A DNA stretch of 64,000 nt from Trichomonas vaginalis G3 (Eukaryota > Parabasalia > Trichomonadida > Trichomonadidae), in the NCBI RefSeq assembly GCF_026262505.1, contig NC_067206.1, forward strand, positions 35,727,896 to 35,791,895. Direction: 5' to 3'. How positions within the stretch are numbered: the first letter of the stretch is position 1; the number at the start of each line of letters is the position of its first letter. The notes below the pieces were generated by a model. That model was given only the letters and a program-made list of their open reading frames with translations. It was not told the DNA's origin and ran no database searches. Both the position numbers and the translations under genes were made by a program. Below are positions 18,697 to 28,590 of this stretch, one piece after another.

Positions 18697-21600
18697 TTAC
18701 ATTATTGAAGAGAATACTTTCTGAGTACTCATATCTGAGTTCTGAAGCAAGTCAATTAATACATGAACAAGTGATTCATTTTGTGTAATTCCTTGGAAAA
18801 CTGTCTTTAATCTGTTCATATTTTCTAATGAAATGATTTCATTATTTGAAACAAAAACCATAACATTGATCAAAATCTGCATTAAATTCTTATCCATTTG
18901 GAACTGTTCTGATTCTATAAGAGAAAGGAAATACGAATAAGTAATATCTATATCTTCAAAATTGGTTGTCAATGGGAATTTGTCAACAAAAACTAATAAG
19001 TTTTCATTTGTTTCTTTCTCCAAATTTTGTAAAAGTGAACTCAAAGCAATCATCGCAGAACCAACAATTTCTTTGTTGTTTGAAATAGAACTTCTATCCA
19101 AACTAGAGATAACAGTGACAACGGCATCTTGTAGTGTTTCTTCATTAAGTTGAGTGAACCTAGCCAATCTATTTAAACACAAAAAAGCATTTAATGTCAC
19201 GTAAATTGATGGAGATCCTGTTTGATTGAAAACACATTTGATTAAATCACTGTGCAAACGCTCGTCTTGGCATTGACTGATTGTAAACCAAAGAACCCAA
19301 ATATCTAATGTCAATGGCCTCGTGTTTTCAAAATTAATCGGATATTTTTCAATCAAATTTGACAAAACGGTTTCGCTATCGTTTGGAAACAGTTTTAACC
19401 ACATTGCCAAGAATTCACCAATTTCACTATCAAGACAATCTCTTTCTGTGTCAATCATTTCTTTTTTGTTGATTTTGCTCTCGACCAATTCATCAATTTG
19501 AAAAATTTGATTCAACAAATTTTGGGAATCCAAAACTCCGAAATTTGCGAGTTTCACAACAGAAAATCTCAAATGTCTTACAATTGTTGCCAATATCATC
19601 ATGTTCGCAGTGATATTAGCAAGTTTAAGACAAATGTTAATAAATGTTGATCCAAATTTTTGGAGTTTTGTGTGTTTTTCGTCATCAATTTCGTTGTACA
19701 AAGAAAAGAATCTCACGAAACAATGTATAGCGCATTCCGGAAGTGTCGGGTATATATTTAACAGCATGCAATCACCATATACTTTCTTTATCTGTCCCCA
19801 AAAAGGCGTGATACAATTTTGAGTTCCGATAACTGACAAAATTCTGTCAATTGTCAAAATTGTACTTTTTAGTTTCGAAATTTCGGATTTTGAGATTTCG
19901 ATGACAGAGTTATCGCAAAGCAATGGTATTGTATCTGAGTTCTGGATGAAATCTGATTGAAACTCCGGATGAACTGTTGGATTTTTCGCATTCATCAGGA
20001 TCAAAATTAATTTGTTCATGATTTCTGGTGCGAAATTGATGAATTCCGGGGTGTTGAACATGGAAAAAGATAGAACACATTTCGTGAGGTTCTGATATTC
20101 ATCAATACTTAATAATTCCCAATCCCATGACAAGAAAAGTGACATTAAATCTGTAATTTCATTTGTCATGAGTGAATATTCGTTTTTGAGGTAAATCATT
20201 TCAAGTGTTCTTGCTCTGACATTCGGCTTATCGGTCATTGTCTGAAGATTCGAGATAATTGTGATCAATAGTTGATTATAATTATCTAGAAAAGGTTTCT
20301 TCAGTTTCGGAATGAAAACATTGACACAACCTATAACATTTGACTGGAAATCTTCATTGCCATCGGCAAGGCCATGGTTTACAATAACCGCCAATATTTG
20401 GTCGCAATATTCTTCTAAAGTGGTCGGAGTGCAAAATTGGCAAAACTCGGAGAGAGAACGTATTGCTACGCAGCAAGACTTCTCGTCTGCGTCCTGGTCA
20501 ATCAGTTGAACAAACACTGGGATGATGGTTGACGCATATTGGTTCTGTATCGTTGGCTGGTAAATTGTCGAAGCAATTGAGAGCGTATTGCAAGCTGCCG
20601 TGCGTATTATTGGAGCTTCGTCAGTAACATGTGGTAGTATAAGTGAAATATAGTCCCCTAAAAAGGATATTGTGTAATCTGAACCCGCTCGAATTATTTT
20701 TTCGAGAATTACTATGCCTACATATGTATTTTCCCATATATATGAGGATAGAAGCTGACTAACAGCTTCATTGCATATAGAAATCGCTAAAGGAGCTAAA
20801 GTATCGTCTAATATTATTTCTCCAAGCCGATCTAATGCGTATTGACTATATGTGAAGTCTTCATCTGATAATAAATAATCTTCTATTGTTACTTCGCATC
20901 CAATTCGAATGATTCCCTCAATAATATCTCCAAGAAAATCTGAACAAAGGGAAGGCATCTGTAAAATGAGGATATTCATGTTTAGTAATGCTTTCATGCG
21001 TGATTGCTCTGCGTTTTCTGTATTTAATGAGATTTCTAGTAAAACTTGGATTATATCTGTTAAAATATCTGAAAAGAAGTCCGAATGCTTCGGCGTAAAT
21101 ATGTTTAAATCTGATAGTGCTTGAAATAAAGTGTCCCCGCTAAAACTAGATATCGCCTGGCATATATTTCCCGCAAGATTTTTTAATGAGTCGACTGCAC
21201 CGACATTTTCTACTAATGCGAATAAAATTTTCATTGCTGATGAAGAGTATATCGGATCAATCGATGGTTGAAGGCAATTTGTCACTAGTTGTAAAGAACT
21301 TTCTGGATCTAAATTTAATTGGTCTGAAGGTATTCTCATGATAATTTGTGATAGGCATGTCATGTATGGTTGAAAGAGATGTGATTCGAAATCGTGGCAA
21401 AGAGATAACAATTGATTCGGAATATTTACATTCGGATCTCTAGAAACGTAATATGCGCTAATTAGAGCAACTGTAAATGCAACATTGTTCATTTCGTTAT
21501 TAGTAAATTCAGGAACTTGAAAAAAATTCAATATATTTGTTATCATAAATTCATTTATTTCGTTCGAAAGGACTAGCCCTTTTCCTTTTGAAAAATTCCG

Positions 21601-21801
21601 ATATAAATAGGATAAATGAATCAATGATAGTGATTTCAAACGTACTGAGCCTGGTGTAAAGAGATTTTCCGTATGCATTGCAACAATTCTTGAATAATCC
21701 TCTTTGAGAAAGCTGAAATACGTCTTCTCGGCTTCCATTCTCGTTTTATCTTGGTCTATCAATTGAAGTTCGAGTAATTGCCGGAAGTCTTGAAGATTCA
21801 T
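18697..21801 (-). CDS. Karyopherin-beta/importin-like HEAT-repeat protein
   Basis: The frame opens at 21837, but I prefer the ATG at 21801 (1034 aa). An Inr-like TCATT lies about 26 bases before it, and the upstream part of the frame overlaps the promoter and start codon of the divergent gene. The first about 40 residues resemble the importin-beta N-terminal HEAT repeat, with Phe-Arg-Gln-Leu-Leu-Glu-Leu, a Gln-Asp-Lys-Thr-Arg turn and Ala-Glu-Lys-Thr-Tyr. The rest is a continuous helical solenoid of HEAT-like repeats. Length and architecture fit importin-4/5-type karyopherins (about 1050-1100 aa), which carry cargo through nuclear pores in a Ran-dependent way. Sequence similarity by eye is weak outside the N-terminus, so another HEAT scaffold remains possible. 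Confidence 0.75.
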   Translation of the reverse strand: MNLQDFRQLLELQLIDQDKTRMEAEKTYFSFLKEDYSRIVAMHTENLFTPGSVRLKSLSLIHLSYLYRNFSKGKGLVLSNEINEFMITNILNFFQVPEFTNNEMNNVAFTVALISAYYVSRDPNVNIPNQLLSLCHDFESHLFQPYMTCLSQIIMRIPSDQLNLDPESSLQLVTNCLQPSIDPIYSSSAMKILFALVENVGAVDSLKNLAGNICQAISSFSGDTLFQALSDLNIFTPKHSDFFSDILTDIIQVLLEISLNTENAEQSRMKALLNMNILILQMPSLCSDFLGDIIEGIIRIGCEVTIEDYLLSDEDFTYSQYALDRLGEIILDDTLAPLAISICNEAVSQLLSSYIWENTYVGIVILEKIIRAGSDYTISFLGDYISLILPHVTDEAPIIRTAACNTLSIASTIYQPTIQNQYASTIIPVFVQLIDQDADEKSCCVAIRSLSEFCQFCTPTTLEEYCDQILAVIVNHGLADGNEDFQSNVIGCVNVFIPKLKKPFLDNYNQLLITIISNLQTMTDKPNVRARTLEMIYLKNEYSLMTNEITDLMSLFLSWDWELLSIDEYQNLTKCVLSFSMFNTPEFINFAPEIMNKLILILMNAKNPTVHPEFQSDFIQNSDTIPLLCDNSVIEISKSEISKLKSTILTIDRILSVIGTQNCITPFWGQIKKVYGDCMLLNIYPTLPECAIHCFVRFFSLYNEIDDEKHTKLQKFGSTFINICLKLANITANMMILATIVRHLRFSVVKLANFGVLDSQNLLNQIFQIDELVESKINKKEMIDTERDCLDSEIGEFLAMWLKLFPNDSETVLSNLIEKYPINFENTRPLTLDIWVLWFTISQCQDERLHSDLIKCVFNQTGSPSIYVTLNAFLCLNRLARFTQLNEETLQDAVVTVISSLDRSSISNNKEIVGSAMIALSSLLQNLEKETNENLLVFVDKFPLTTNFEDIDITYSYFLSLIESEQFQMDKNLMQILINVMVFVSNNEIISLENMNRLKTVFQGITQNESLVHVLIDLLQNSDMSTQKVFSSIM

Positions 21802-21809
21802 TGAAACTG

Positions 21810-21815
21810 TCACTT
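21810..21815 (+). promoter_or_regulatory. Inr TCACTT for the 297-aa membrane protein
   Basis: TCACTTTTT matches the trichomonad initiator. The A at 21812 lies 14 bases before the ATG at 21826, a typical leader length. The site sits between the two divergent start codons. Confidence 0.7.
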
Positions 21816-21824
21816 TTTTAGTTG

Positions 21825-21829
21825 AATGA
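21825..21829 (-). promoter_or_regulatory. Inr-like TCATT for the HEAT-repeat gene
   Basis: On the minus strand TCATT fits the initiator consensus. Its A at 21827 lies 26 bases upstream of the ATG at 21801. The site overlaps the start codon of the divergent gene, so the two transcripts would overlap at their 5' ends. Confidence 0.45.
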
Positions 21830-22719
21830 AAGAGCATTATCTATTAGGAGAAGTCTGCAGGATTATTGTTTTTGCTGTTCCTACGATGGTGTGCTACTTC
21901 GCAATTTGCTATTCCCCTAGGATGACCGCTAAATTAGTCGGTACTGCTGTTTCTGATTTCCTCACTAACATTCTTTACGGAATTATCATCTCTATGAGAA
22001 GAAATTCTTACGAAGTATGGTTCCAGATCGTAATTTTTATACTCTTATTAATCTTACTCTTTATCAAATTCCATTGCGCAAGAGTTTTCATTTTGCAATT
22101 GACAGAAACGCCTGTTACAAGGAATTTCCATGAAGCAATATGCAATAGCCTTGGAAATCCACCCGTTGTTAAAATTTTGCGTCGTCCAAATAATAATTTA
22201 CAGCAATCAAGAGAAATTTCGCCAATATATTTCGATTACGATACGTGGCAAGACTTAACACCATTCCCAGAGGTCAAATACTCCGAATGTTTAAAGGTTA
22301 CCACTGCAACTAACTGTTGTTTCACAGAAAGAGCGCAACAAGAGATGGCCAAGCAAATTAACGATGTACAGAAGAGAAACCCGGATTATACAGTCGAAAT
22401 TTCTACTTCTTCTCCAAATAGTTCTTCTTATTTTGTGGCAAATACATCTGGTAAGAAAACTAATAAATTAAATTGGATGAGATCAACATTTTCATTGATT
22501 ATATACTATATTGGTGTCGCAATAGGTTACAGACTTTGGTTTGAATATTTATATTTTTCAACCGTCCAAGAAGTCAAAGTTTCAATGAGCAAATGCATAG
22601 GAGTAGGAGGTGACAATCTTCGTGCAAGAAAGAATGAAATTGATCGAACAGCTCAGAATAATTTTTCATTATATCTGCGCGCTGCCGATAAATACAATAT
22701 TATTCCAAAGGATATGTAA
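21826..22719 (+). CDS. Membrane protein, 297 aa, unknown function
   Basis: This is a predicted integral membrane protein. Hydrophobic segments lie near residues 10-30, 62-82 (with an Ile/Leu-only core) and about 222-240. The middle (about 85-215) is a hydrophilic domain with several Cys and Asn/Ser-rich parts. The C-terminus is charged. No recognisable catalytic motif is seen. The start is supported by the TCACTT initiator 14 bases upstream. It is divergent from the HEAT-repeat protein gene. I do not recognise the family; a parabasalid-specific membrane protein is likely. Confidence 0.8.
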   Translation: MKEHYLLGEVCRIIVFAVPTMVCYFAICYSPRMTAKLVGTAVSDFLTNILYGIIISMRRNSYEVWFQIVIFILLLILLFIKFHCARVFILQLTETPVTRNFHEAICNSLGNPPVVKILRRPNNNLQQSREISPIYFDYDTWQDLTPFPEVKYSECLKVTTATNCCFTERAQQEMAKQINDVQKRNPDYTVEISTSSPNSSSYFVANTSGKKTNKLNWMRSTFSLIIYYIGVAIGYRLWFEYLYFSTVQEVKVSMSKCIGVGGDNLRARKNEIDRTAQNNFSLYLRAADKYNIIPKDM

Positions 22720-22971
22720 TTTGAATAAATATTTTGTTTGTTTTATTCTAATACAAATTAATTATTTTTAATTTTTAGATATGTAGGCAATTTTCACACG
22801 AAATAGAGTTTGCTATGATTTATTTAAAAAGCGTTTGTATTCATGTTAAGAATTGAAATTTATGACATTTGAGTTAAAATTACTATTTCAATGAATTTCT
22901 AATTTATTCCTTTAGTATTCTTTATTTCCAATGCTAAAACACAATCATAGTATCAAATTATGTTTTTTTTT

Positions 22972-24072
22972 AAGGGTCCACTGTAAAAATTGAAAGTCTC
23001 TCAAAATTGAGAGGCGATTTGCAAATAATCGTTATCGTCATTTTTCGAAAATCCACTTTTCCTAGTGTTCTGATTAATATTATGTGAATACAACAATGAA
23101 GCATATGTTTCAATAAGATGGTAATATATTCTATCACTTCAAATCTCATAAAAATTGCAAAATCAGTGAGTTTTATAAGAACATGATTTTTTCGATTTTT
23201 TTCGCTTTTGGATGCGTGTTTTGAAAAATAGATATTTTCGAATTTTAATTTTATCTTAAGTATAAGTTTTATATTAGGAATTTTTTTGACCTATTTCCAA
23301 TCATTAATTCCAATGTTTTTCAAGGAATTTAATTGAGAAGAAATTAGGAATTTCGCTTTAATGCCATTACAAACTAATATTATGATGCATAATATATATA
23401 TTTATTGAGGCTAATGCCGGGATATCTTGCATTTAAAAAAAATTCAAAGAATTGACAATTGGATAGCACAAATTTAATTCCCTGGACAAAGTATTATTGT
23501 TTATATATTCAAACCATTATCCTTAGTTTAGATATGTTGGCCAAAAATTTTCGTGTTATTTTTTGTGTTTAAGTATAAATTATGTATTTACTTATGAAAA
23601 ATAAGCATTTTATTCATTATCATAAAGATATACAATAACAATTGATAAAATTTTTTTTAAAAAAAATTGTGTATTTTAGTGGGTATTATTCTGGATAATG
23701 CCAATTTTTACAAGATTTAATATTAACCATATCAATAGCCGACTCAATGTAAAAATTTAGATATTATTTTTTCATTAATCAAACTTTGATAAATTTTAGT
23801 ATAATGAACGATTTTGTTTCGTGTATGATACAGAAATGAAAAGCTTAATTAATATCATTTTGCAGTTTTTAAAGGATGTTAGAGTACATCTACATTAAAA
23901 AATCAGATTTGAACTGCGATACTGCATCAAATTGATGCATCTGATAAGGATCTCAAAAGAGTAAAGTTAATTTTTTTGTGTTTTTTTAAGTTTTGGGCCT
24001 TAGTAAAACACCATCTCGAGCAATATTTTTGGGACGACGATAGACCTTATTTGGCCTTACAGTGGACCCTTA
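22972..24072. mobile_element. 1.1-kb non-coding inverted-repeat element
   Basis: A perfect 16-bp terminal inverted repeat TAAGGGTCCACTGTAA lies at 22972-22987 and its complement at 24057-24072. The interior is AT-rich without a coding frame. It begins TA-AGGG like the other elements here. It directly abuts the next element at 24071, sharing the TA. Confidence 0.7.
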
Positions 24073-25667
24073 AGGTGCACAAGGAGGATTACGGTTTTTT
24101 AATCCTCCTTTTTTCTAAAAAAAATCCTTGTACTTTGGGTACTTTCGAACTCTAAAAATATCATGAAAAATTAACATGAGCTTAAATACATCCTCAATGA
24201 GAGTGCATTCATATCATATACATCATTATCCTTGAACTCAAACTTATTTCAAAATTTTAATTAAATCTTCTTAATTTTCCCGAGAAGCACCTTAATATGT
24301 TCTGCAAATCTAATATAAATGAAACAAGTATGAATTCTAATGTAGAAAAACATCAAAATTTGATTTGTAATTGCTAATATTTTTCAATTTTAATTTTTTC
24401 GCACTTCTTTGCATTTTAAGCATGATAAACCAATACACTGTGAGAAATAGAATACATATATGATATATTATATGCTTTCATCTCATTTTTCAAATTTATC
24501 ATAATATTTATTAAGTGATTTTCCTTAACATTATGATGCATTTTATATTCCTTACTATTGTTGTTTTAATATATGATATTTAGAAGCTTTTTAAATTTTT
24601 TTAAGAATAATTCACAACATATTTCAGGGTGCACACGAGAGGATCATGTAAACTTCAGAATTTAGAACCTTATTTTTAGGCATTATCTTGGCTACCTATT
24701 TAGGCTCGAAAAGCAAAAAATATCAAAAAATACAACTTGACTCCATTCTGACCCTTTCATGGAGGTAGTTTTTATCCGCTAGTATTTTCCCTTTGAATCT
24801 CTTTACAATTCGAAATCAAATTCAAACCTCAGTAGAAGAAAGGAAGAATCGACTTACTACGGTTGTAATACGAATAAATACATATATTTAATTATTTTTA
24901 TTTACATAATAATTGTTTGAAGCTCATATTCCAACAAATTTTTAAATAAAAACATTAAAATGTTGAAAATGTTCATATATTTTAATAGGGTTTTGGCACT
25001 TTATTGAGGAATTACTACATACATAGTCGAACTGAACTTGATATTTTGAAATTTAAATTATTTATCAAAATTAAAATTTAACTTGAAATTTATAATTATT
25101 TAGTCATATTTTGCATAATTCTAAGTAGATTTTGTAAAAAATCAAGAAAGAAAAATTTTAACGTGCTTTATTTTTTCTTTTTTATAATAATACATATTAT
25201 TATATAATTAACATATTCATAATGTTTCACCCTTTCAAAGATATAATCCTCCTCTCAAATAAACGTACATACGGGTGGCCTCTTTTTTCAAAAAATTAAA
25301 ATTTGAAATTTTGGGCTCAAATATTAGAGATTTTTTCAACCTTCAACGATATATGTTGTCTATATCAGACCTCCTTTCTTTTTGATACTTAACATTGTTC
25401 CTAAATCTTAGCCGTTAAGGCTGTTCTGAAAATATTTTTTTTTCGAAAAAATTCGAAAAAAATTCTTAAAATTCAAAAATCCCTTAATTCCTGAGGATTT
25501 TGGAAAAAAGTTTTTACATGAACATGTGTATATTATATGAAGTATATTGATAAGGTAAAAATCAAATTTTATTGCATATTCATCGAGAAAATAAACTAAC
25601 GAATCCCTCAAAATTGAGAGGGTAATCCTCCTCCTCTCAAATAAACGTACATACGGGTGCACCCTTA
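24071..25667. mobile_element. Composite inverted-repeat element
   Basis: The left end TAAGGTGCACAAGGAGGAT (24071) and the right end, complement of TAAGGGTGCACCC (to 25667), are related but imperfect. An inner copy starts at 24626 with AGGGTGCACACGAGAGGAT. The same right-end sequence (ATCCTCCTCTCAAATAAACG and onward) occurs twice, at about 25244-25277 and 25623-25659, which suggests nested or duplicated elements. The segment 24626-25190 is repeated at 43226-43788 with only about five differences in 563 bp. The open frame 25408-25662 (-) is not convincing. Confidence 0.6.
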
Positions 25668-25704
25668 AGATATATCAAAAATAACAAAAAATATATCTTT
25701 GCAC

Positions 25705-26294
25705 TGAGTAGGCATTCATCGAGCCTACTCACTCAATAAACTTTTTATTCGTTCTCTGGCCGACAAAGAGCCAGAGAACCACATCTGCATTAACTTATGC
25801 TGAAGTTATCTGGATTTCCTCTCTTATTTGAAAGACATCCAGATAACTTCAGCATAAACGAATTACAGACATATTCTCTCGCTCTTTGCTGGCAGGGTAC
25901 AACAACTACATTACACTAGGACAAAGTTTTTCCGAAGTCTCTTATTTGATGAGAGACTTCGGAAAAACTTTGTCCTAGTCGAATAAATTTACATTCTCGG
26001 AAGAACTCTGCCTTATTAGATCAACTACATAATCCCTGGCTCTTTGAAAACCAGGGAACAGTAATTGAGTAGTTTAAGGCAAGGTTCTTCCGAGATCTTT
26101 CGAAGAAATGAGAGATCTCGGAAGTACCTTGCCCTGCTCGAGTAATTACAGAATCCTTAGTCCTTTGGGGACCAGAAGGCGGTAGCACAAATGCATGAGG
26201 GCAATAACGGATAACTAATATCCTTAGAAGCGCAATACCTACACAGCCTAGCTACTATATCCTAGCAGTTAGACTACACAGATATTGCGCTTCT
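25705..26294. repeat. Serial hairpin array
   Basis: Consecutive hairpins occur in a pattern of long and short stems. Perfect or near-perfect stems are: 25705-25713/25723-25731 (9 bp); 25751-25760/25770-25779 (10 bp); 25795-25815/25837-25857 (21 bp); 25916-25942/25952-25978 (27 bp); 26078-26098/26113-26133 (20 of 21); and 26226-26237/26283-26294 (12 bp enclosing a smaller stem). 25996-26015 can also pair with 26075-26094 (18 of 20). Short stems around a CTCTTTG-like loop recur near 25755-25775 (inverted), 25872-25900, 26033-26056 and 26154-26179. A decaying unit of one long plus one short hairpin therefore seems to repeat about every 110-170 bp. No coding frame is present. Confidence 0.8.
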
Positions 26295-26309
26295 GGCTTG
26301 TGGAACTCT

Positions 26310-26449
26310 CATGGAAGACTCAATGGATATCTCCCGCCGAAATCACTTGCTGATGTGGATGGAGCAGCACTAAGATTGGCCAGATCAAAGGCTGCGTAGC
26401 ATCCCAGCAAGTGGATCGTCGGCGGCTACACCAGCTGTAGTCTACCATG
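26310..26449. ncRNA. Candidate structured RNA: GC-rich rod-like hairpin
   Basis: This is a GC-rich island in AT-rich DNA that folds as one nested rod. 26310-26319 pairs with 26440-26449 (9 of 10). 26334-26340 pairs with 26419-26425 (CCGCCGA/TCGGCGG). 26346-26352 pairs with 26405-26411. 26357-26361 pairs with 26400-26404, and 26364-26368 with 26391-26395. A terminal GAT...ATC loop lies near 26374-26386. A run of eight T follows about 35 bases later on the plus strand. Either strand could be transcribed. The open frame 26320-26514 (-) has no protein-like character. No known RNA family is recognised. Confidence 0.35.
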
Positions 26450-26834
26450 TGATTATGACACTTTTGCGATTTGGCGCCAAACTTTTTTTTGGGTAATTGG
26501 CAAATAAGTGTCAAATATGCCGTTTTACATATGTAAACTTTGTAAAGTTAAAATGTCATTTTTTGTGATTTATCCTTGTCTCCCACTTGAAAGCAATGTC
26601 TATTTTACATCAATTATAAGTTATTCGTATGTGAAATATATCCATTTGTGTATTTTATTTTCTGGTTTGAATAAGATCACACAAAATTTGACTAAAATTC
26701 AGAATTTTGCATGGAACAATCATACAAATTCTTAGAAATGACAATGTAAACAATTTTGCTTAATATAATCCAAACTATTATAAGTTATCTTATTAAGAAA
26801 CATTAACTTTTATGCATTCTGAAGTAAAACTTGC

Positions 26835-27271
26835 ATATTTCAATCATATTTAACTATTATATGATATCTATCATATAAATGTCTATCATAAATGTCTTAT
26901 TTGTGTTTCTAGATGCACATCAATATGAATCTACGCCAAAACGGTCTAGTCTTTCCTGTAGGTCCAACGAGCTAGTTCTCAACAGATATTATAATAGTCA
27001 TATAACCCAATCTAAAATTCAAAATTCGAGTAAATTTAATAATTTATATCATATTTCAAAAAGCATTATGTTTACTAGTATTTCATTCACATATATCTAG
27101 TCATGCAGTGAATATCATATCCGCTGAGAATTAGTTCACAGAACCTACAGGAAAGACTAGATCGTTTTGGCGTAGATTCATATTGATGTGCATCTAGAAA
27201 CACAAATAAGACATTTATGATAGACATTTATATGATAGATATCATATAATAGTTAAATATGATTGAAATAT
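26835..27271. repeat. Foldback with 129-bp arms
   Basis: Arms 26835-26963 and 27143-27271 are reverse complements with a single mismatch, near 26943. The spacer is 179 bp. The next bases of the spacer still pair weakly, so the original arms were longer. A transcript across it would form a 129-bp double-stranded stem. The arms contain an ATATGATATCTATCATAT-like internal palindrome. The open frame at 26879-27100 is carried by the arm and is not taken as a gene. Confidence 0.9.
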
Positions 27272-27623
27272 TCAGATTTCTTCCCAAAATACCCTTGCAT
27301 GCAGAGGAATTTTTGTTAGATTTCATGATGCTCGTATATATAGATGTGATGATACATGTGCGGCATTTCAAGGAGATTCAATTAACAGTTTTTGAGATTT
27401 GAAATTTTGGATTGTAACATATTTATTTTCTGGCACGTAATATACTTTCTGAATATGCCTATATGATCGCCAGGGTCATTTGTCAAAATAACGGTAAATA
27501 TTTCATGCTTTTTTGCCAAAATGTGAAAAACAAATAATGATATATGTTTATTTTGATCTTTAAAATACTTATGTGATCTGGCTTTACGGCTTTTTTCGAT
27601 AGACCACACAAATATGATTTTGT

Positions 27624-27749
27624 TAAGGCTGCACTTACGCCCATCTGACTTAAATTCAAATTTTTGACAACTGGTGTGAAGCGTTATTGAAAATTAACCT
27701 TAAATATCTGAATTGAAGGCCCTGTCATAGGGGCGTAAGTGCACCCTTA
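27624..27749 (-). mobile_element. 126-bp MITE, copy 2
   Basis: This is the same element as 18425-18550 but inverted. It is again 126 bp, with ends TAAGGCTGCACTTACGCCC and the complement of TAAGGGTGCACTTACGCCC. Internal identity with copy 1 is roughly 90%, and differences are scattered substitutions. TA flanks are present. Confidence 0.85.
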
Positions 27750-27846
27750 AGATTTCAAGCAAAAAAAATTGTTTGCAAGCATTCAAATTTTCAGAACTTT
27801 TAACGTTCATGAAAATTAGAATTTGCAAACGATTAAAGAAATTATT

Positions 27847-28590
27847 TTAGTTATCTTTCAATTTCGCATATTTATTGCTTGAAATGCGAAAACAAGACTT
27901 GAAGAAAGAATAAATGGTGTATGGAATTACTGTGATACAATTTAAAGGATAATAATCTTCTGTGAAATAAACTTTTAGGAATGTTGCGCTCAAGTTAATT
28001 TTTGTATATATTCGGCTAACGAATTCGTTATCTTGATACTGTTCACCTACTAGATAAATATTTTTTGGGCTTATATCAGTTAAAAACGAAGGCGAGTAGA
28101 CATAATATAATTTTCGATAAACCTTTCCATATTGAGAGAGGAAAGCCGCTTTGATATAAACGTCGAAAGTAAATAAAAATTTTCCTAAACTCAGATTTGG
28201 ATACAGTTTTTTGATTTTCATGTCAGTAGGAGCTTGGCCATTTGGGTTGCCAAATAGTTGAAAGATTTCTTCATACGTGTTGATACTTTCAATTTCAACT
28301 AAAACAACTTGTTGAACAGCTCGCTTAATTTCACGATCGAATCCAGGAAATAGAATAAATATACTTGACATATGTTCGGGATCTAAGCTGACTAAGTAAG
28401 GAAACTTTGGAACTCGAAAATCATTTGGGTCCTGCAATTGATCTTTTGTTCTTTCATCTGATTTAGCAAATTGATATGCTTTATTTATAATATCTGCATT
28501 TTTAAGAATCCTATCTGAGTCGTAATGTTGAAATGCACTAATATCCATTTTCTTAAAATCATCAAGTAATTTTTCTCGATCACTTGACAT
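27847..28590 (-). CDS. Hypothetical protein, 247 aa
   Basis: I do not recognise this protein. The ATG at 28590 opens a 247-aa frame with normal composition and no repeats. The N-terminal about 70 residues are charged and helical, followed by a mixed alpha/beta-like region with many aromatic residues. A Phe/Tyr-rich stretch (Tyr-Thr-Ile-Tyr-Ser-Phe-Phe) near the C-terminus could be a weak membrane contact. The C-terminus is basic. An AAAAAGTGACATT motif, also seen in front of the GTPase gene at 37668, lies just upstream of the start. The gene stands alone between repeat-rich regions. Confidence 0.65.
   Translation of the reverse strand: MSSDREKLLDDFKKMDISAFQHYDSDRILKNADIINKAYQFAKSDERTKDQLQDPNDFRVPKFPYLVSLDPEHMSSIFILFPGFDREIKRAVQQVVLVEIESINTYEEIFQLFGNPNGQAPTDMKIKKLYPNLSLGKFLFTFDVYIKAAFLSQYGKVYRKLYYVYSPSFLTDISPKNIYLVGEQYQDNEFVSRIYTKINLSATFLKVYFTEDYYPLNCITVIPYTIYSFFKSCFRISSNKYAKLKDN

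Noticed and set aside
26226-26294. tRNA-like fold with a 12-bp closing stem
   Set aside because: No T-arm GTTCRANNC, no 7-bp acceptor geometry and no plausible anticodon arm are present. It is another hairpin of the array.
26320-26514. 64-aa minus-strand open frame
   Set aside because: Its composition is odd and the stretch is explained by the rod-like fold. It shows no protein family.
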